DNA from: Porites lobata
Lineage: Eukaryota; Cnidaria; Anthozoa; Scleractinia; Poritidae
Assembly: GCA_942486035.1 (NCBI GenBank)
Contig: CALNXK010000040.1
Span: 162,001 to 226,000 of the forward strand
Length of the DNA stretch: 64,000 bases
Direction: 5' to 3'
The translations under genes were made by a program, and so were the position numbers. Numbering within the stretch: the stretch's first letter is position 1; each line of letters starts with the position of its first letter. This document shows, in pieces, positions 56,801 to 64,000 of the stretch. Under the pieces are notes generated by a model, which was not told the DNA's origin, did not search any database, and saw nothing but the letters and a program-made list of their open reading frames with translations.

Positions 56801-59064
56801 TGATACTGACGCCCTTGTTATTTCGAAAAGACTCAAGTTCCCCTAGGATGACCAGACAGATAAAAATTTTACAGCAGTGCTTATGATGTGAAAGTACTTT
56901 GGAAAGGCTAAAAAGTGTTTTTAACGCATTTAGGAGGAAATCATCGTTGGGTGCCCCTGGTATACAGTGAACTCTCTCATTAGGGACATCTTCATGAGGG
57001 GATTAAGAGAAGATGGACAACTTCCAAAAACGGACCCCTAGATTACGTCCCCGCTGTTCCTCAACCGATGTCTTTAGCCTCTTGAGTCCCAAGAAAGCAA
57101 AACACCTTTTTTGCCTAACACCATATCAATACATAATCAAGAAAAAATTTAAGAGGTTTTCACTTAATGGAAATTTCTTTGAGCTTTTATCAACTTCTCT
57201 TGACTAATTTTTAAGAAAATGTATGTACAGCTGCAGACCAGTCTGGAGAATTTGTATGTGGATATTGGGGGCTTAAACTGCATTAACTCTCTATAAGAAA
57301 GAAACATCTCCAAGAACACTAAGTGCCAGTCACACTGATATACATCTTAGAAACTTAGAGTTGACTGTATCTCCTTAAATAATCATATTATCACTAACAG
57401 AAATCTAAAACCATAGATTAAAACTCCATTTGTATTTAGCACAATTTCTCTGTACACTTTTTGTCCATCTGCCGTTCTCCTTATTAATGCTTTGATTTAC
57501 CATCCTTAAGTCTTTAATTATGTTATGCTTTACATGACATAATAGTCCAGTTTTGATTTTGTCGCAACCACTGAATACAAACACTGTAGACTCATTTATA
57601 CATAGTTATAGCCTCGACCTAAGGGTAAATATAATTAATTATTTACAAATTCCAGTCAGAAGAAGACCTGTGTACAACTGTGTCTATTGTTTTTAACTCA
57701 AATTCAGGCACCTTCTCGCTGGTATTTGTGAATATTTACTTTAGGTCGATAGGGCTAACGCTGTACAAACGAGTCTTCTGTGCTTCTATTCAACGGTCAC
57801 GATAAATTCGAAACTGGACTATTGCTACCATTATAATCACTTACTAGCCTAAACTGATGCTCCAGTTGTGCAACAAGAATGAGATATTCCTTTCAAAACA
57901 AAACAAAATCATTACAGAATGAGCAAAAGAAATGAAAGCTCACTAACATAAAAACAGGTATCTGTTCTGCTGAACAGTCCGTTCAAGTATTTGAGTCAAA
58001 TATGTGCCACGCCACCTTGTTCCAGTTTATGTTACACGGGCTTTGTTTAAATTTGAAATGATGCATGTACTTTTGTTTATGCGAGCTGCGCTATTCAAAG
58101 TCATGCAGAGAGCGTGGGGTTCAGTTCTTAGACTCATTTAAGCTGACCAGTTGCTAACCCATTTGTTGATAACCAGAAGTTGTTAACCGGAAAACCAGAC
58201 TGTATAAAATATGAACTGTTTTGTCTAAATACGGAGGCCGTCATAGAAGCAAACGTACAGTCAATTTTGTTGCTGTTTTAGGTTACTTTCCGTCATTTTC
58301 TACATTGTAAGTCGAAGTGCCAATGGACTAGTTTACTTTAATTTTACATCGAACTGTACATGTAAAATATGATTCTTCCTTCGTATTTGAACTATCTGGC
58401 GTCTTTGGTCATTGGAACAGTATCATTATGACCAGCAATGATGACCCATTTTAGGCTAGACAATAAAATTAATTCTATTCAATTTCACAAACCTATCTAT
58501 TCTTTTAAATCATTTGTTCCTTGCTTATGGTAATTTGTTTAGATATAATCTAAGTTGACAGTAAGAATAATACTCAGTCTTATAATCAAGTCTATGAGCA
58601 GTCCCTCTTCTTGATAGCCTCTTGAGTGAGGCCCATGGGTAAAAAAAATTTCTTTTATTTAATTTAATTTATTATAGCAAAAATAAACACACACAAAAAA
58701 ATACAATAATTGTCAAATTTACAGAAGTTATTAATATGTAACAGTATTTACTATCTGCATGGGTAGAAAATTGCCGCAGTGCAACTGGAGAGTTGAGAAA
58801 AGTGGAGCGTTTCTTTTGGCTCATGATCAAGGCCTTACTTTTTGTCACTTGAGTATAAACTTCCTCACAATCTTTTATGGTGCCAAAAATAATATTGGAG
58901 CTCTGTAGGGTACTGGTACATATGACATTCAAAATCAGCCTTGGAACTAAAATTGTGCACCTTGATCATGTTAGTGATAAAAATCAGCATTCTAACCTTG
59001 AGTAATGTCTTCATTGCTGCACACAAGGCATGATTAACAATGCCATGCTCAAATGATGACTTGC
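38168..59064 (-). CDS. TUBGCP2: Gamma-tubulin complex component 2 (GCP2), C-terminal 23 exons
   Basis: Exons 5' to 3': 59064-58997, 57889-57845, 56391-56299, 54667-54606, 54521-54479, 53034-52963, 52886-52825, 52357-52300, 51672-51618, 51086-50936, 49822-49731, 47686-47599, 46725-46655, 46140-46096, 45975-45911, 45383-45313, 43935-43882, 43388-43268, 42750-42658, 41879-41829, 40529-40413, 39817-39598, 38355-38168. Every junction keeps phase, giving about 661 codons. Landmarks: LSLQKLWFYIQPCMRTM, YFDILEQWIYKGIISDPYSE, HKILSTGKYLNVIRQCG, PYDLITQLFRIL, KYQMLFRHLFYARHVERQL, LRQRMLHFVQTYEHYMMFEV, NHNDFLDRCLKDCMLTNPEL, YSTIDCEHQMLNIIARLDHN. These span the GRIP1/GRIP2 regions that assemble the gamma-tubulin small complex and bind gamma-tubulin at microtubule-organising centres. 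The family is about 900 residues; the first 250-300 are not in the window. A Ser/Pro-rich tail ends at TAA 38168-38170. The intron 52358-52824 is U12-type. Confidence 0.93.
39100..39260. mobile_element. Palindromic MITE, GGCGCGACCCATTCAACC ends
   Basis: The left end GGCGCGACCCATTCAACCGA and the right end TTGGTTGAATGGATCGCGCC are inverted repeats, and the inner GGTCCAACCGG / CGGTCGGACCGG also pair. About 160 bp, in a TUBGCP2 intron. Confidence 0.8.
39263..39438. mobile_element. MITE with TGTCTGRGRAACGA ends
   Basis: The outer ends TGTCTGGGGAACGA and TCGTTTCTCAGACA pair, and the inner CCATACTGATGACGTGTCAC / GTGACACGTCATCAGTATGG are exact reverse complements. It abuts the MITE at 39100-39260. 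Confidence 0.8.
41003..41173. mobile_element. Short G-tract-ended element (relative of 3716-4029)
   Basis: The left end GGGGGGACTCCGCATATGAA and right end CCTTTCATATGCAGAGTCCC are inverted. GCCCAGGG lies outside both ends (40995-41002 and 41174-41181). The interior shares GGTGCTCGTCGTCTC and GGGGTCAAAAAAAGCTTG with the longer copy at 3716, so this is an internally deleted form. Confidence 0.75.
41265..41545 (+). mobile_element. Probable tRNA-derived SINE
   Basis: An A-box-like TGGCCAACTGG (41276-41286) is followed about 30 bp later by a B-box-like AGTTCGACACC. Downstream is a non-tRNA body including CCTCTCGGATGAGGACAAAA. The spacing fits an RNA polymerase III promoter. The tail ends near the AATAAAGG at 41533. 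No cloverleaf could be drawn, so not a functional tRNA. Confidence 0.45.
42558..42650. mobile_element. Partial GGATCAATTTAGG-family MITE next to a splice donor
   Basis: Left arm and centre are present (CTCTGGGAAACTGCCCACCT, ATTTTGCCCTAAGTGAGAAG) and the copy breaks off at GTTAGCTTA, 8 bases from the minus-strand splice donor at 42657. Confidence 0.75.
43697..43834. mobile_element. Full-length GGATCAATTTAGG-family MITE
   Basis: Starts GGATCAACTTAGATTTCTCG and ends GAAAACCTCGATTGATCC; central arms ACCTACCCCTCCCCTAA and TTAGGGGAAGGGTAGGT pair. Located in a TUBGCP2 intron. Confidence 0.85.
43976..44309 (-). mobile_element. tRNA-derived SINE flanked by a 32-bp direct repeat
   Basis: The minus strand carries a tRNA-like head (about 44115-44040) with A box TAGCTCAAGTGG and B box GGTTCAAATCC, then GGACTCGGATTTTTTTCCGAGTCC-type hairpin sequence in two 12-base halves. 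The 32-mer starting TATATTAAAGATGAAACAAC is found at both 43976-44007 and 44278-44309, most simply a long target-site duplication. The acceptor stem is imperfect, so this is a SINE and not a working tRNA gene. Confidence 0.7.
44510..44865. mobile_element. 356-bp MITE with 8-bp target duplication TATGCTAC
   Basis: TATGCTAC flanks both ends (44502-44509 and 44866-44873). The ends are inverted (AAGCCTACGAGCAAGCTCTC and GAGAGCTTACTTGCAGGCTA) and inner arms with AATTCCAGAGACGTA pair with TACGTCTCTGGAATTTG. The 8-bp duplication suggests an hAT-type source. Confidence 0.85.
45424..45840. mobile_element. MITE with CTGGTTTTCACT ends and TTAA duplication
   Basis: GACTGGTTTTCACT (left) and AGTGAAAACCAGCC (right) lie next to TTAA (45420-45423 and 45841-45844). 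The interior is made of many short variants of GGAGTCGTAAGCGGA in both orientations. In a TUBGCP2 intron. Confidence 0.85.
47212..47375. mobile_element. MITE with CAGGTCAAAAT inverted ends
   Basis: The left arm ACAGGTCAAAATTAAATTCA, continuing with GGTTAAAATTTTTTAACCTA, is matched by the right arm TAGGTTAAAAATTTTAACCT, then GGATTTTATTTTGACCTG. The centre includes AATTCATGAATAATT. About 164 bp, intronic. Confidence 0.8.
47825..47872. repeat. (AAT)n/(ATT)n microsatellite
   Basis: AAT units switch to ATT units in the middle, so the tract can fold back on itself. Confidence 0.95.
47946..48109. mobile_element. MITE, TACAGTCAAACCTC ends (Tc1/mariner-like)
   Basis: TACAGTCAAACCTCT and AGAGGTTAGACTGTA are inverted ends with TA at both boundaries. 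The interior repeats GTGTCCG(T) and AGAGGTGTCCGTA several times. Similar ends are common in animal genomes. Confidence 0.75.
48153..48999. mobile_element. Decayed DNA element with CAGRGCTCAAAGTT ends (hAT-like)
   Basis: Left end CAGAGCTCAAAGTT and right end AACTTTGAGCCCTG are inverted, in the CAGGG style of many hAT elements. TTTTAGGCGCAC recurs near both ends (48211-48242 and 48937-48949). Five bases (AGTAC) outside both ends match; a full 8-bp duplication is not evident. No transposase frame. Confidence 0.6.
49960..50036. mobile_element. Diverged copy of the 27908 palindrome
   Basis: Left arm CTACAGCCGTTTTTGTCCCG and the core GCTCCGCCCGAGGCGGAG match the 27908 palindrome, with weaker pairing in the right arm. 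Confidence 0.65.
50415..50640. mobile_element. MITE with GGTGGATTTCCAC ends and TTAA duplication
   Basis: GGTGGATTTCCAC (left) and GTGGAAATCCACCC (right) lie next to TTAA (50411-50414 and 50641-50644). The interior is rich in CGCG-containing motifs such as TTTATGCGCGA. Intronic. Confidence 0.85.
52358..52824 (-). other. U12-type AT-AC intron of TUBGCP2
   Basis: The minus-strand intron begins ATATCCTTT (52824-52816), the exact minor-spliceosome donor, and ends TTCCTTGACTTCTGTTAC (52375-52358), which contains the U12 branch site TTCCTTGAC about a dozen bases before the AC acceptor. Splicing joins LTEDYNDA to YWEQRYTVV, restoring the conserved GCP2 sequence; no GT-AG alternative does so. A G-rich inverted-repeat-like segment (52505-52760) lies within it. 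Confidence 0.9.
53444..53740. repeat. 53-bp minisatellite, about 5.5 copies
   Basis: The unit begins GGGGTAGGAGGAAGAGGAAA and ends ACCCATAAGACAG; successive units start 53 bases apart with few changes, the last being degenerate. Located in a TUBGCP2 intron. Confidence 0.95.
53744..53950. mobile_element. MITE with CCCTTTCA ends (TTAA-type)
   Basis: TTAACCCTTTCATGTC (left) pairs with GGGAGTGAAAGGGTCAA (right). The internal phrase TTCTAACTTTTAAATCTGTG recurs in a second copy at about 54080-54240. Confidence 0.65.
54080..54240. mobile_element. Second, fragmentary copy of the 53744 MITE
   Basis: CCCCTTTCACAATACAATGA, then TGATTCTAACTTTTGAATCT and GTTACCATTCAAACGAAATC align with the 53744 element; the right end is lost. 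Confidence 0.6.
54322..54457. mobile_element. Full-length 136-bp GGATCAATTTAGG MITE with 8-bp duplication
   Basis: Inverted arms GGATCAATTTAGGATTCTGG and CCCAGAAACCTAAATTGATCC, with ATAAAAAC on both sides (54314-54321 and 54458-54465). It defines the boundaries and duplication length for the family of four copies in this window. It ends 21 bp short of the splice donor of exon 54479-54521. Confidence 0.9.
55150..55336. mobile_element. Foldback MITE with TTCCCCA inverted arms
   Basis: TTCCCCACTCTAGAAACTAC, then AAGGGAAATGGGTATAAGCT, is matched in reverse complement by AAGCTTGTACCCATTTCCCT, then TATAGTTTCTGGAATGGGGAA. The centre contains ATTGGTTAATGG / CCATCAACCAATC. Confidence 0.85.
56963..57369. 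mobile_element. MITE, TACAGTGAACTCTC ends (Tc1/mariner-like)
   Basis: TACAGTGAACTCTCTCATTA (left) and TTAGAGTTGACTGTA (right) are inverted and TA-bounded. The interior repeats TTAACTCTCTATAAG-type motifs. About 407 bp. Confidence 0.65.
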
Positions 59065-59093
59065 CTGGAAAAAAAGTAAAAAATTCTTATTAA

Positions 59094-59717
59094 CCCATTC
59101 GCCCCTGAACCGCCCGTAACCGCCCGTGCGGATCCAGGTCCTTTCTACCCTTTGTGACGTCATCAGTTTTAACGGTCAAGGACAACTTTCTTCGCACACG
59201 TGTGCAGAGTGAAGAGATCTTTCAAACCATACCAGAATGAGCACAATTCAGTCAAGGACACCGGAGAAAGAAGCAAAAAACCACGTGACAAGGACCTGAA
59301 AATCTCCATGAAAATCTTGTTCCATTACCCACCTACCTTTCCTTTCACCTAATCCTAAGATCCTAAAAGCTTTCCTAAAAACTCTTCCCACCAAAATGAA
59401 GCCTACTAAATGCCCAGCAAGAGAAAAAAAAAATGAGGCAAGAAAAGCGAAAAAAGAAGGGAGGAGAGAAAGCGAAAAGTAAAAGTCAAGACTGCTGTGT
59501 CACTTTTAAACCCAAAAACTATCTCGAAATTTGGCTTTCTGCGCATGCCCGAACTTCGCAAGCTGACATTTTGCATCTGGATCAGAAGGCCGCCAAGTGT
59601 ACGACCTGTAAACCGGTTTGTGGTAAGTTTTAGCTCTTTATAGCACGACAGTGACCAGAAAACCACTCGACTAGCTTCAAAACGCGTTTTTCGGCAAAAT
59701 CTCCAGGAGCGAATGGG
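59094..59717. mobile_element. piggyBac-like MITE with CCCATTCGC ends and TTAA duplication
   Basis: CCCATTCGCCCCTG (left) and CAGGAGCGAATGGG (right) lie directly inside TTAA (59090-59093 and 59718-59721). TTAA followed by CCC is the piggyBac pattern. The 624-bp interior is non-coding. It starts 26 bp upstream of the first TUBGCP2 exon in the window, beyond its polypyrimidine tract. Confidence 0.85.
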
Positions 59718-59721
59718 TTAA

Positions 59722-60686
59722 AAATATTGTACCAACACTTTATATTCTATTATGCAGGATAAAAGACACTTGTGTATATGATTCAGTTGTACATGTATTA
59801 GTGACTGCTACAGGCTGTGTTTGATTTTGTCATGTTTGGTATCCTGGCATAATAATAATAAGTTATTAGTCACGCTTGCTTTAACAGCAAGACTCCAGAG
59901 ATGAAATGCAAGTTTTTTTCTTGTGTGCACCGCCAAAAGAGGATCATGGTCCCCGGCATTCCTAGCAGAGGCCATGGAAACTGGGGATAAGAATCGTGAC
60001 CGACAACATATTCAGAGCACGTTTGTATAATTTGTGAAGAAAGCTTAGGAAAGGTTAATGCGAAAGATGTCAAGCTTTTCCAGAAAGGGTCACTCCACAA
60101 ACCCTATTGCTTGAAAGCAGTTATCACTTTGAAACAGGTGAATACTTCAGTGGTAAAAAAAAAATGAAGAATCTTAATGAGAACAGCAGACTGGTCAGGT
60201 GTTGTAAACTTTCATTGTATGCGACTAAGTCTTGATTTGAGCATGCTGTTATTTTCAGCGACGACTGATCTGATGCGCCATGTTCATCATGTTTTTGCTC
60301 TCTGGCAATAATGTAATTTCTGTGGAATCGAGGCACTTGATTTTCATGTATTTATACACCCGTACTCAATCAGTTCAGAAACAAATTGTCGAATACGATA
60401 TAAAAAGTAAATATCCTAGAGAATACTTGAACTTCAATAAAGTTGGACGTGACAAACTTTCAGCAAGGAAATCCTGTTTTGTGTAGAATTAATTGCCCCC
60501 TTATTTCTTGTGACAATATACTGTTGCATGTTCTCAAGTAACAACATGCTGTTTGACATTTGAGTATGTAATCGGACAATCAGAGACTATTGCGTTGCAT
60601 GTACGTTGTGCTTGTATGTTTGAAATGCATGAAATTGTGATTAAAATGAATCTTTAAACAGGAGAAGTGGGATTAGAATGACGTAG
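59722..60686. other. Nothing recognised; possible retroelement leader
   Basis: No exon of TUBGCP2 and no repeat with clear ends. The part next to 60687 could include the long terminal repeat or leader of the Gypsy-type element, but no LTR boundary or primer-binding site could be fixed. Confidence 0.4.
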
Positions 60687-61351
60687 TTGATTGAAGTAAC
60701 CCAAGCAATACATCCAGTCGAGAAGCAAGTCAGGAAAACGAATTTACCGGCGACATGCCAAATCCCGGAGAGACACAAGCAGAAGCGTCAACAGCGAGCT
60801 AAGCACGTGTTGGACAGCTACGTGCGCCCGAAAAGCTGGATTTTGAAGCTGACGATCTTCCCCTCAGGTGGAAAAGATGGAAAGAAGAAATCACCTTATA
60901 CATGGATCTCGCCATGGCTGGTAAGCCTGAAGACGTGAAGGTAAAACTGTTCCTTTATCTTATTGGGACAGGGGGCCGTTAAGTCTATAAAACCTTACCT
61001 TTTGCCACTGCACCCAGCGATCGAACCCTTGCTTAAGTTATTAAAGCCTTTGATAAGCGATGCGATCCAAAGAAAAGCGAGACAGTAGAGAGATATAAGT
61101 TCTTTACACGGATTCAGGAACAGGGAGAGTCCTTTGAAAAGTTCATTACAGAATTGCAAATCTTGGCAGCGACATGTAAAATTGACACTCTCCATGATTC
61201 ACTCTTGCATGACCACATAATATGTGGTATATTAGACTCGCACTTGAGGGAGGAGCTATTGAAGGAACAAAACCTAGACTTAGCTAAACGTATACAGATC
61301 TGTCTGGCCGCTGAGCTCTCAAAAGAACGAATGAAGAATCGATTCACAGTT
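60687..61351 (+). mobile_element. Gypsy-type retrotransposon, gag remnant
   Basis: Three frames keep Gypsy Gag character: WKRWKEEITLYMDLAMAGKP then VKLFLYLIGTGG (about 60862-60981), KAFDKRCDPKKSETVERYKF (from about 61040) and QGESFEKFITELQILAATCK, CGILDSHLREELLKEQNLDL ending at 61351. At least two frameshifts and a stop separate them. No zinc knuckle remains intact. Confidence 0.75.
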
Positions 61352-61433
61352 TAAAGAATAAAAGATCATCCCGTTATAGCAATCGCAAGAGTGCATCAAA
61401 TGTCACAGGCAGGCAAAGACAAAACAAACAGCC

Positions 61434-61772
61434 ATGCAAATACCGCCGGGATTGTCACGAACTGGGAAACTCTCCGGCGTATGGCAAAACGTATTCCAAC
61501 AGCAACAATATATATATTACTTCGCAGCTGTCTGTCTCTCAAGGCCCAAGAAGGAGAGTGTTTGTCAACTTCAAACAGGACATGCAGAGTACAGCGACGT
61601 TGAAAGCAATTATGATGACCTAAATGTCCTCGTACTGACACTCGAGCTGCAAACGAATGCTGTAACAGACCAACAATACCCACGAAAGTTGTTTGCCACG
61701 TTGGTTCTTGGGGAAAAGCGTGTGGAATTTCAGATAGATAGCGGAGTGACATGTAATATCATTACACATTAG
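61434..61772 (+). mobile_element. Gypsy-type protease remnant
   Basis: The frame contains KLFATLVLGEKRVEFQIDSG, an aspartic-protease start with the DSG catalytic triad, then VTCNIITH and a premature stop. The rest of the protease is decayed (61773-62090). Confidence 0.65.
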
Positions 61773-62090
61773 GCCTCCTTGACAAATGTCTGGGCAAATG
61801 CGAACTTCAAACAACTACTCGAGTTCTCACAATGTACAACAAGTCTACAGAGATGCCCACAGGCCGCTGTACAGTTGCAGTGATGAATCCAAAGAATAAC
61901 AAGTCCTATGAAACAGAGTTCGTAGTCATAGCTAATAATCATTGCCCCCCACACCTGGGTAATCCATCCAGTCAACAGATGGAACTCCAAGTGAAACACG
62001 AAAACATTTAAGCAGTAAGACAGACAGAGAAGGAAAACCGTGCATTCTTAACCAAAGACACACTGCTGCAACAGTATCTGGACATATTCA

Positions 62091-62600
62091 ATGGCACTGG
62101 CGAGATTGATGAAAAATATCACTTGGATAGAGGAGGGAGGTGTACCAGTTGTTCACCCACCTAGGAGGGTCCCTTTTGCACTTTTAAGTGCAAAAAAGCC
62201 CTTACTGAAGGATGAGCTTAGGAAGCTGCAAGAAATCGAGATAATAGCGTCAATAACTGGGCCTACCCCATGGGTCTCTAGTATGGTGACAGTCAAAAGG
62301 CCCAACGGCCAACTGCGAATCTGCCTAGACCCAAAGGACCTAAACAGAGTAGTGAAACGCAGCCACTACCCATTGCCTATGATGGAAGAGTTACTCCCCC
62401 AACAGACCAAAGCAAAAGTCGTCAGTACCTTTGACATAAAAAATGGATTCTGGCACATCCAACTGGTTGAAGCAAGTTCAAAACTCACAACCTTCAACAC
62501 GTCTTTTTGGAGATACAGATGGCTTCACTTGCCATTCAGGCTGTCTTCTGCGCTGGAAGTCTTCCAAAGACAAAGGAGAAATTATTACTGTCAGTCCTAC
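62091..62600 (+). mobile_element. Gypsy-type reverse transcriptase, N-terminal half
   Basis: Conserved order of blocks: PPRRVPFALLSAKKPLLKDEL, WVSSMVTVKRPNGQLRICLD, PKDLNRVVKRSHYPLP, VVSTFDIKNGFWHIQL and FNTSFWRYRWLHLPF. The frame loses similarity before the YVDD catalytic block, at the junction with a LINE fragment near 62600. Confidence 0.85.
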
Positions 62601-62604
62601 ATTC

Positions 62605-63285
62605 CACTGGAAAAAACCCAATAACAACATTCAAACAGATATTCTGTATCTGGACTTTGCCAAAGCATTTGATTCTGTGGACCACGCCATCCTCCTTGAG
62701 AAGCTTGAGAAATATGGAGTAGCTGGACATTTACATGATTGGTTCAAGAACTATCTGGAGGACCGTCAGCAAAGAGTAATTGTAAATGGATTTACCTCCA
62801 GTTGGGCCCCTGCAACCTCCGGAGTGCCTCAAGGAAGTCGGCTTGGTCCAGTACTCTTCATCATCTTTATCAACCACCTGCCAAGTGCCTTGCCTGATGG
62901 CACTCTGACAGCCCTTTACGCAAACAAAACCAATTCAAGCTGTTTAGAAATTTCTTATCATATCTACAATGATGCAGATAAATTGCAGCAAGCCTAACAA
63001 ACCTGGATTCCTGGAGTCTTCACAATAACATTAATTTCAGCGCATCATAGTGCAAGGTCTTAACAGTGACACGAAAGAAAAACCCAGTGCGCTATGACTA
63101 CCGCCTTGGCCACCTTGACCTACAACGCGTGAATGAGGAGAAAGATCTCGGTGTCATGATAACAAGCAGATTAACGTGGGAAACTCAAGTTCTCATGGTT
63201 ACTGGTAAAGCGAATAAGCTACTCGGTCTTCTTCGCCTTCAACCCTCAGACGCACTATCCTTGAGTGAATTCATTCAGCCCATAT
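62605..63285 (+). mobile_element. LINE reverse-transcriptase fragment inside the Gypsy element
   Basis: The frame reads DILYLDFAKAFDSVDHAILL, DWFKNYLEDRQQRVIVNGF, then SGVPQGSRLGPVLFIIFINH and ALYANKT, where the catalytic YADD has become YANK. After a break it continues with VNEEKDLGVMITSRLTWETQ and KANKLLGLLRL. These are non-LTR blocks, different in kind from the Gypsy reverse transcriptase on its left. Confidence 0.85.
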
Positions 63286-63289
63286 TGGG

Positions 63290-64000
63290 ATCGAAGGCTG
63301 CCTTAGAGGAGCCAGGGAATGTTTGTATTGGCTGAGCATGAGTAGTGCTATTAAGGATTATATGGACAAATGCAGCATCTACCATTCCTTTGACAGCAAG
63401 CAAGCAAAAGAAACGCTGCATTCTCATCAAGTGCCAAGTAGACCGTGGGTGAAAATTGGGACAGACCTCTTCAGCTGGATTATTACTCTGGATTCTGGAA
63501 AGTTGATGCACTGCCAGACACTGCATCTTGTACTGTCATAAACAAGCTTAAAGCCCACTTCGCATGCTATGGTATTCTGGATGTGTACACCTCCGACAAT
63601 GGACCTCAGTTTCAAAGCGTTTAGTAATAAACTGGAATTTGAGCACAAGACATCTTCACCAGGGTATCCACAAAGCAAAGGGAAGGCAGAGCAAGCTGTC
63701 AAAGCAGCCAAGACCTTGATGAAGAAGGCAAAGAAAGCTGGAACAGATCCATGCCTTTCACTCTTGTCACACAGAAACACACCTACCCAAGGGCTCGACT
63801 CAAGCCCTGTCCAACATCTAGTCAGAAGAACGACAAAAACCCTACTTCCAACTACTGCGAACCTCCTTATACCAAAGCTTTGGGTTAATGTCGACAAGAA
63901 GCTCTTTCTGTGCAAGCATAGACAGGCTCATCACTACAATAAAGGAGCTAAAGACCTGGAAGAGATCAGGAACCAGTTAAGGCCATTGTACAATCCAAGG
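63290..64000 (+). mobile_element. Gypsy-type integrase remnant (runs off right edge)
   Basis: Zinc-finger-like CLYWLSMSSAIKDYMDKCSI is followed by ETLHSHQVPSRPWVKIGTDL, then, in another frame, FACYGILDVYTSDNGPQF (the second integrase aspartate) and TSSPGYPQSKGKAEQAVKAA (the glutamate block). The C-terminal part VDKKLFLCKHRQAHHYNKGA continues to the window end. Stops and frameshifts show it is inactive. RNase H is missing between the LINE fragment and this part. Confidence 0.8.

Noticed and set aside
63427..63915. 162-codon minus-strand frame
   Set aside because: Antisense shadow of the Gypsy integrase region.

Overview
The window is eukaryotic and almost certainly from an invertebrate animal: small exons separated by long AT-rich introns, many short inverted-repeat transposons, tRNA-derived SINEs, LINE, Penelope-like and Gypsy relics, plus metazoan signalling domains (death effector domain, SH2, RING). 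An anthozoan cnidarian such as a stony coral or sea anemone fits best, judged from gene style and repeat families; this is an inference and no single sequence proves it.

Host genes. (1) Positions 1-1407 (minus) hold one long exon of a leucine-rich-repeat protein built from a 46-residue double repeat; the gene runs off the left edge. (2) Positions 10790-19018 (plus) hold a complete ten-exon gene that I could assemble with every splice phase consistent (582 residues). Its domain order is death effector domain, a TRADD-N-like domain, a basic/coiled segment, a helical STAT/CBL-like linker and an SH2 domain. This order is the most interesting thing in the window. (3) Positions 24062-25202 (minus) hold an intronless TRIM-like RING/coiled-coil/NHL-type gene with a frameshift. 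(4) Positions 38168-59064 (minus) hold 23 exons covering roughly the C-terminal 660 residues of gamma-tubulin complex component 2 (TUBGCP2); the N-terminal exons lie to the right, outside the window or beyond the retroelements. One of its introns is a textbook U12-type AT-AC intron, and the DED/SH2 gene has a GC-AG intron, so three intron classes are present.

Mobile DNA fills much of the rest. A 2-kb element with about 445-bp terminal inverted repeats and an 8-bp target duplication (8588-10636) ends 145 bp upstream of the DED/SH2 start codon and carries a host-like exon on the opposite strand. A 5.6-kb element bounded by TTAA (25348-30938) contains nested repeats. An element at 35876-37793 with an 8-bp target duplication carries a decayed Penelope-like reverse transcriptase. 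LINE fragments lie at 2406-3344, 20345-20935, 22400-22830 and 33745-35765. From 60687 to the right edge there is a decayed Gypsy-type retrotransposon whose reverse transcriptase is interrupted by a LINE reverse-transcriptase fragment. At least a dozen MITEs, several with clear target duplications, sit in the TUBGCP2 introns.

Exon limits given here come from reading splice signals and phase by eye; protein family names come from motif recognition without database searches.
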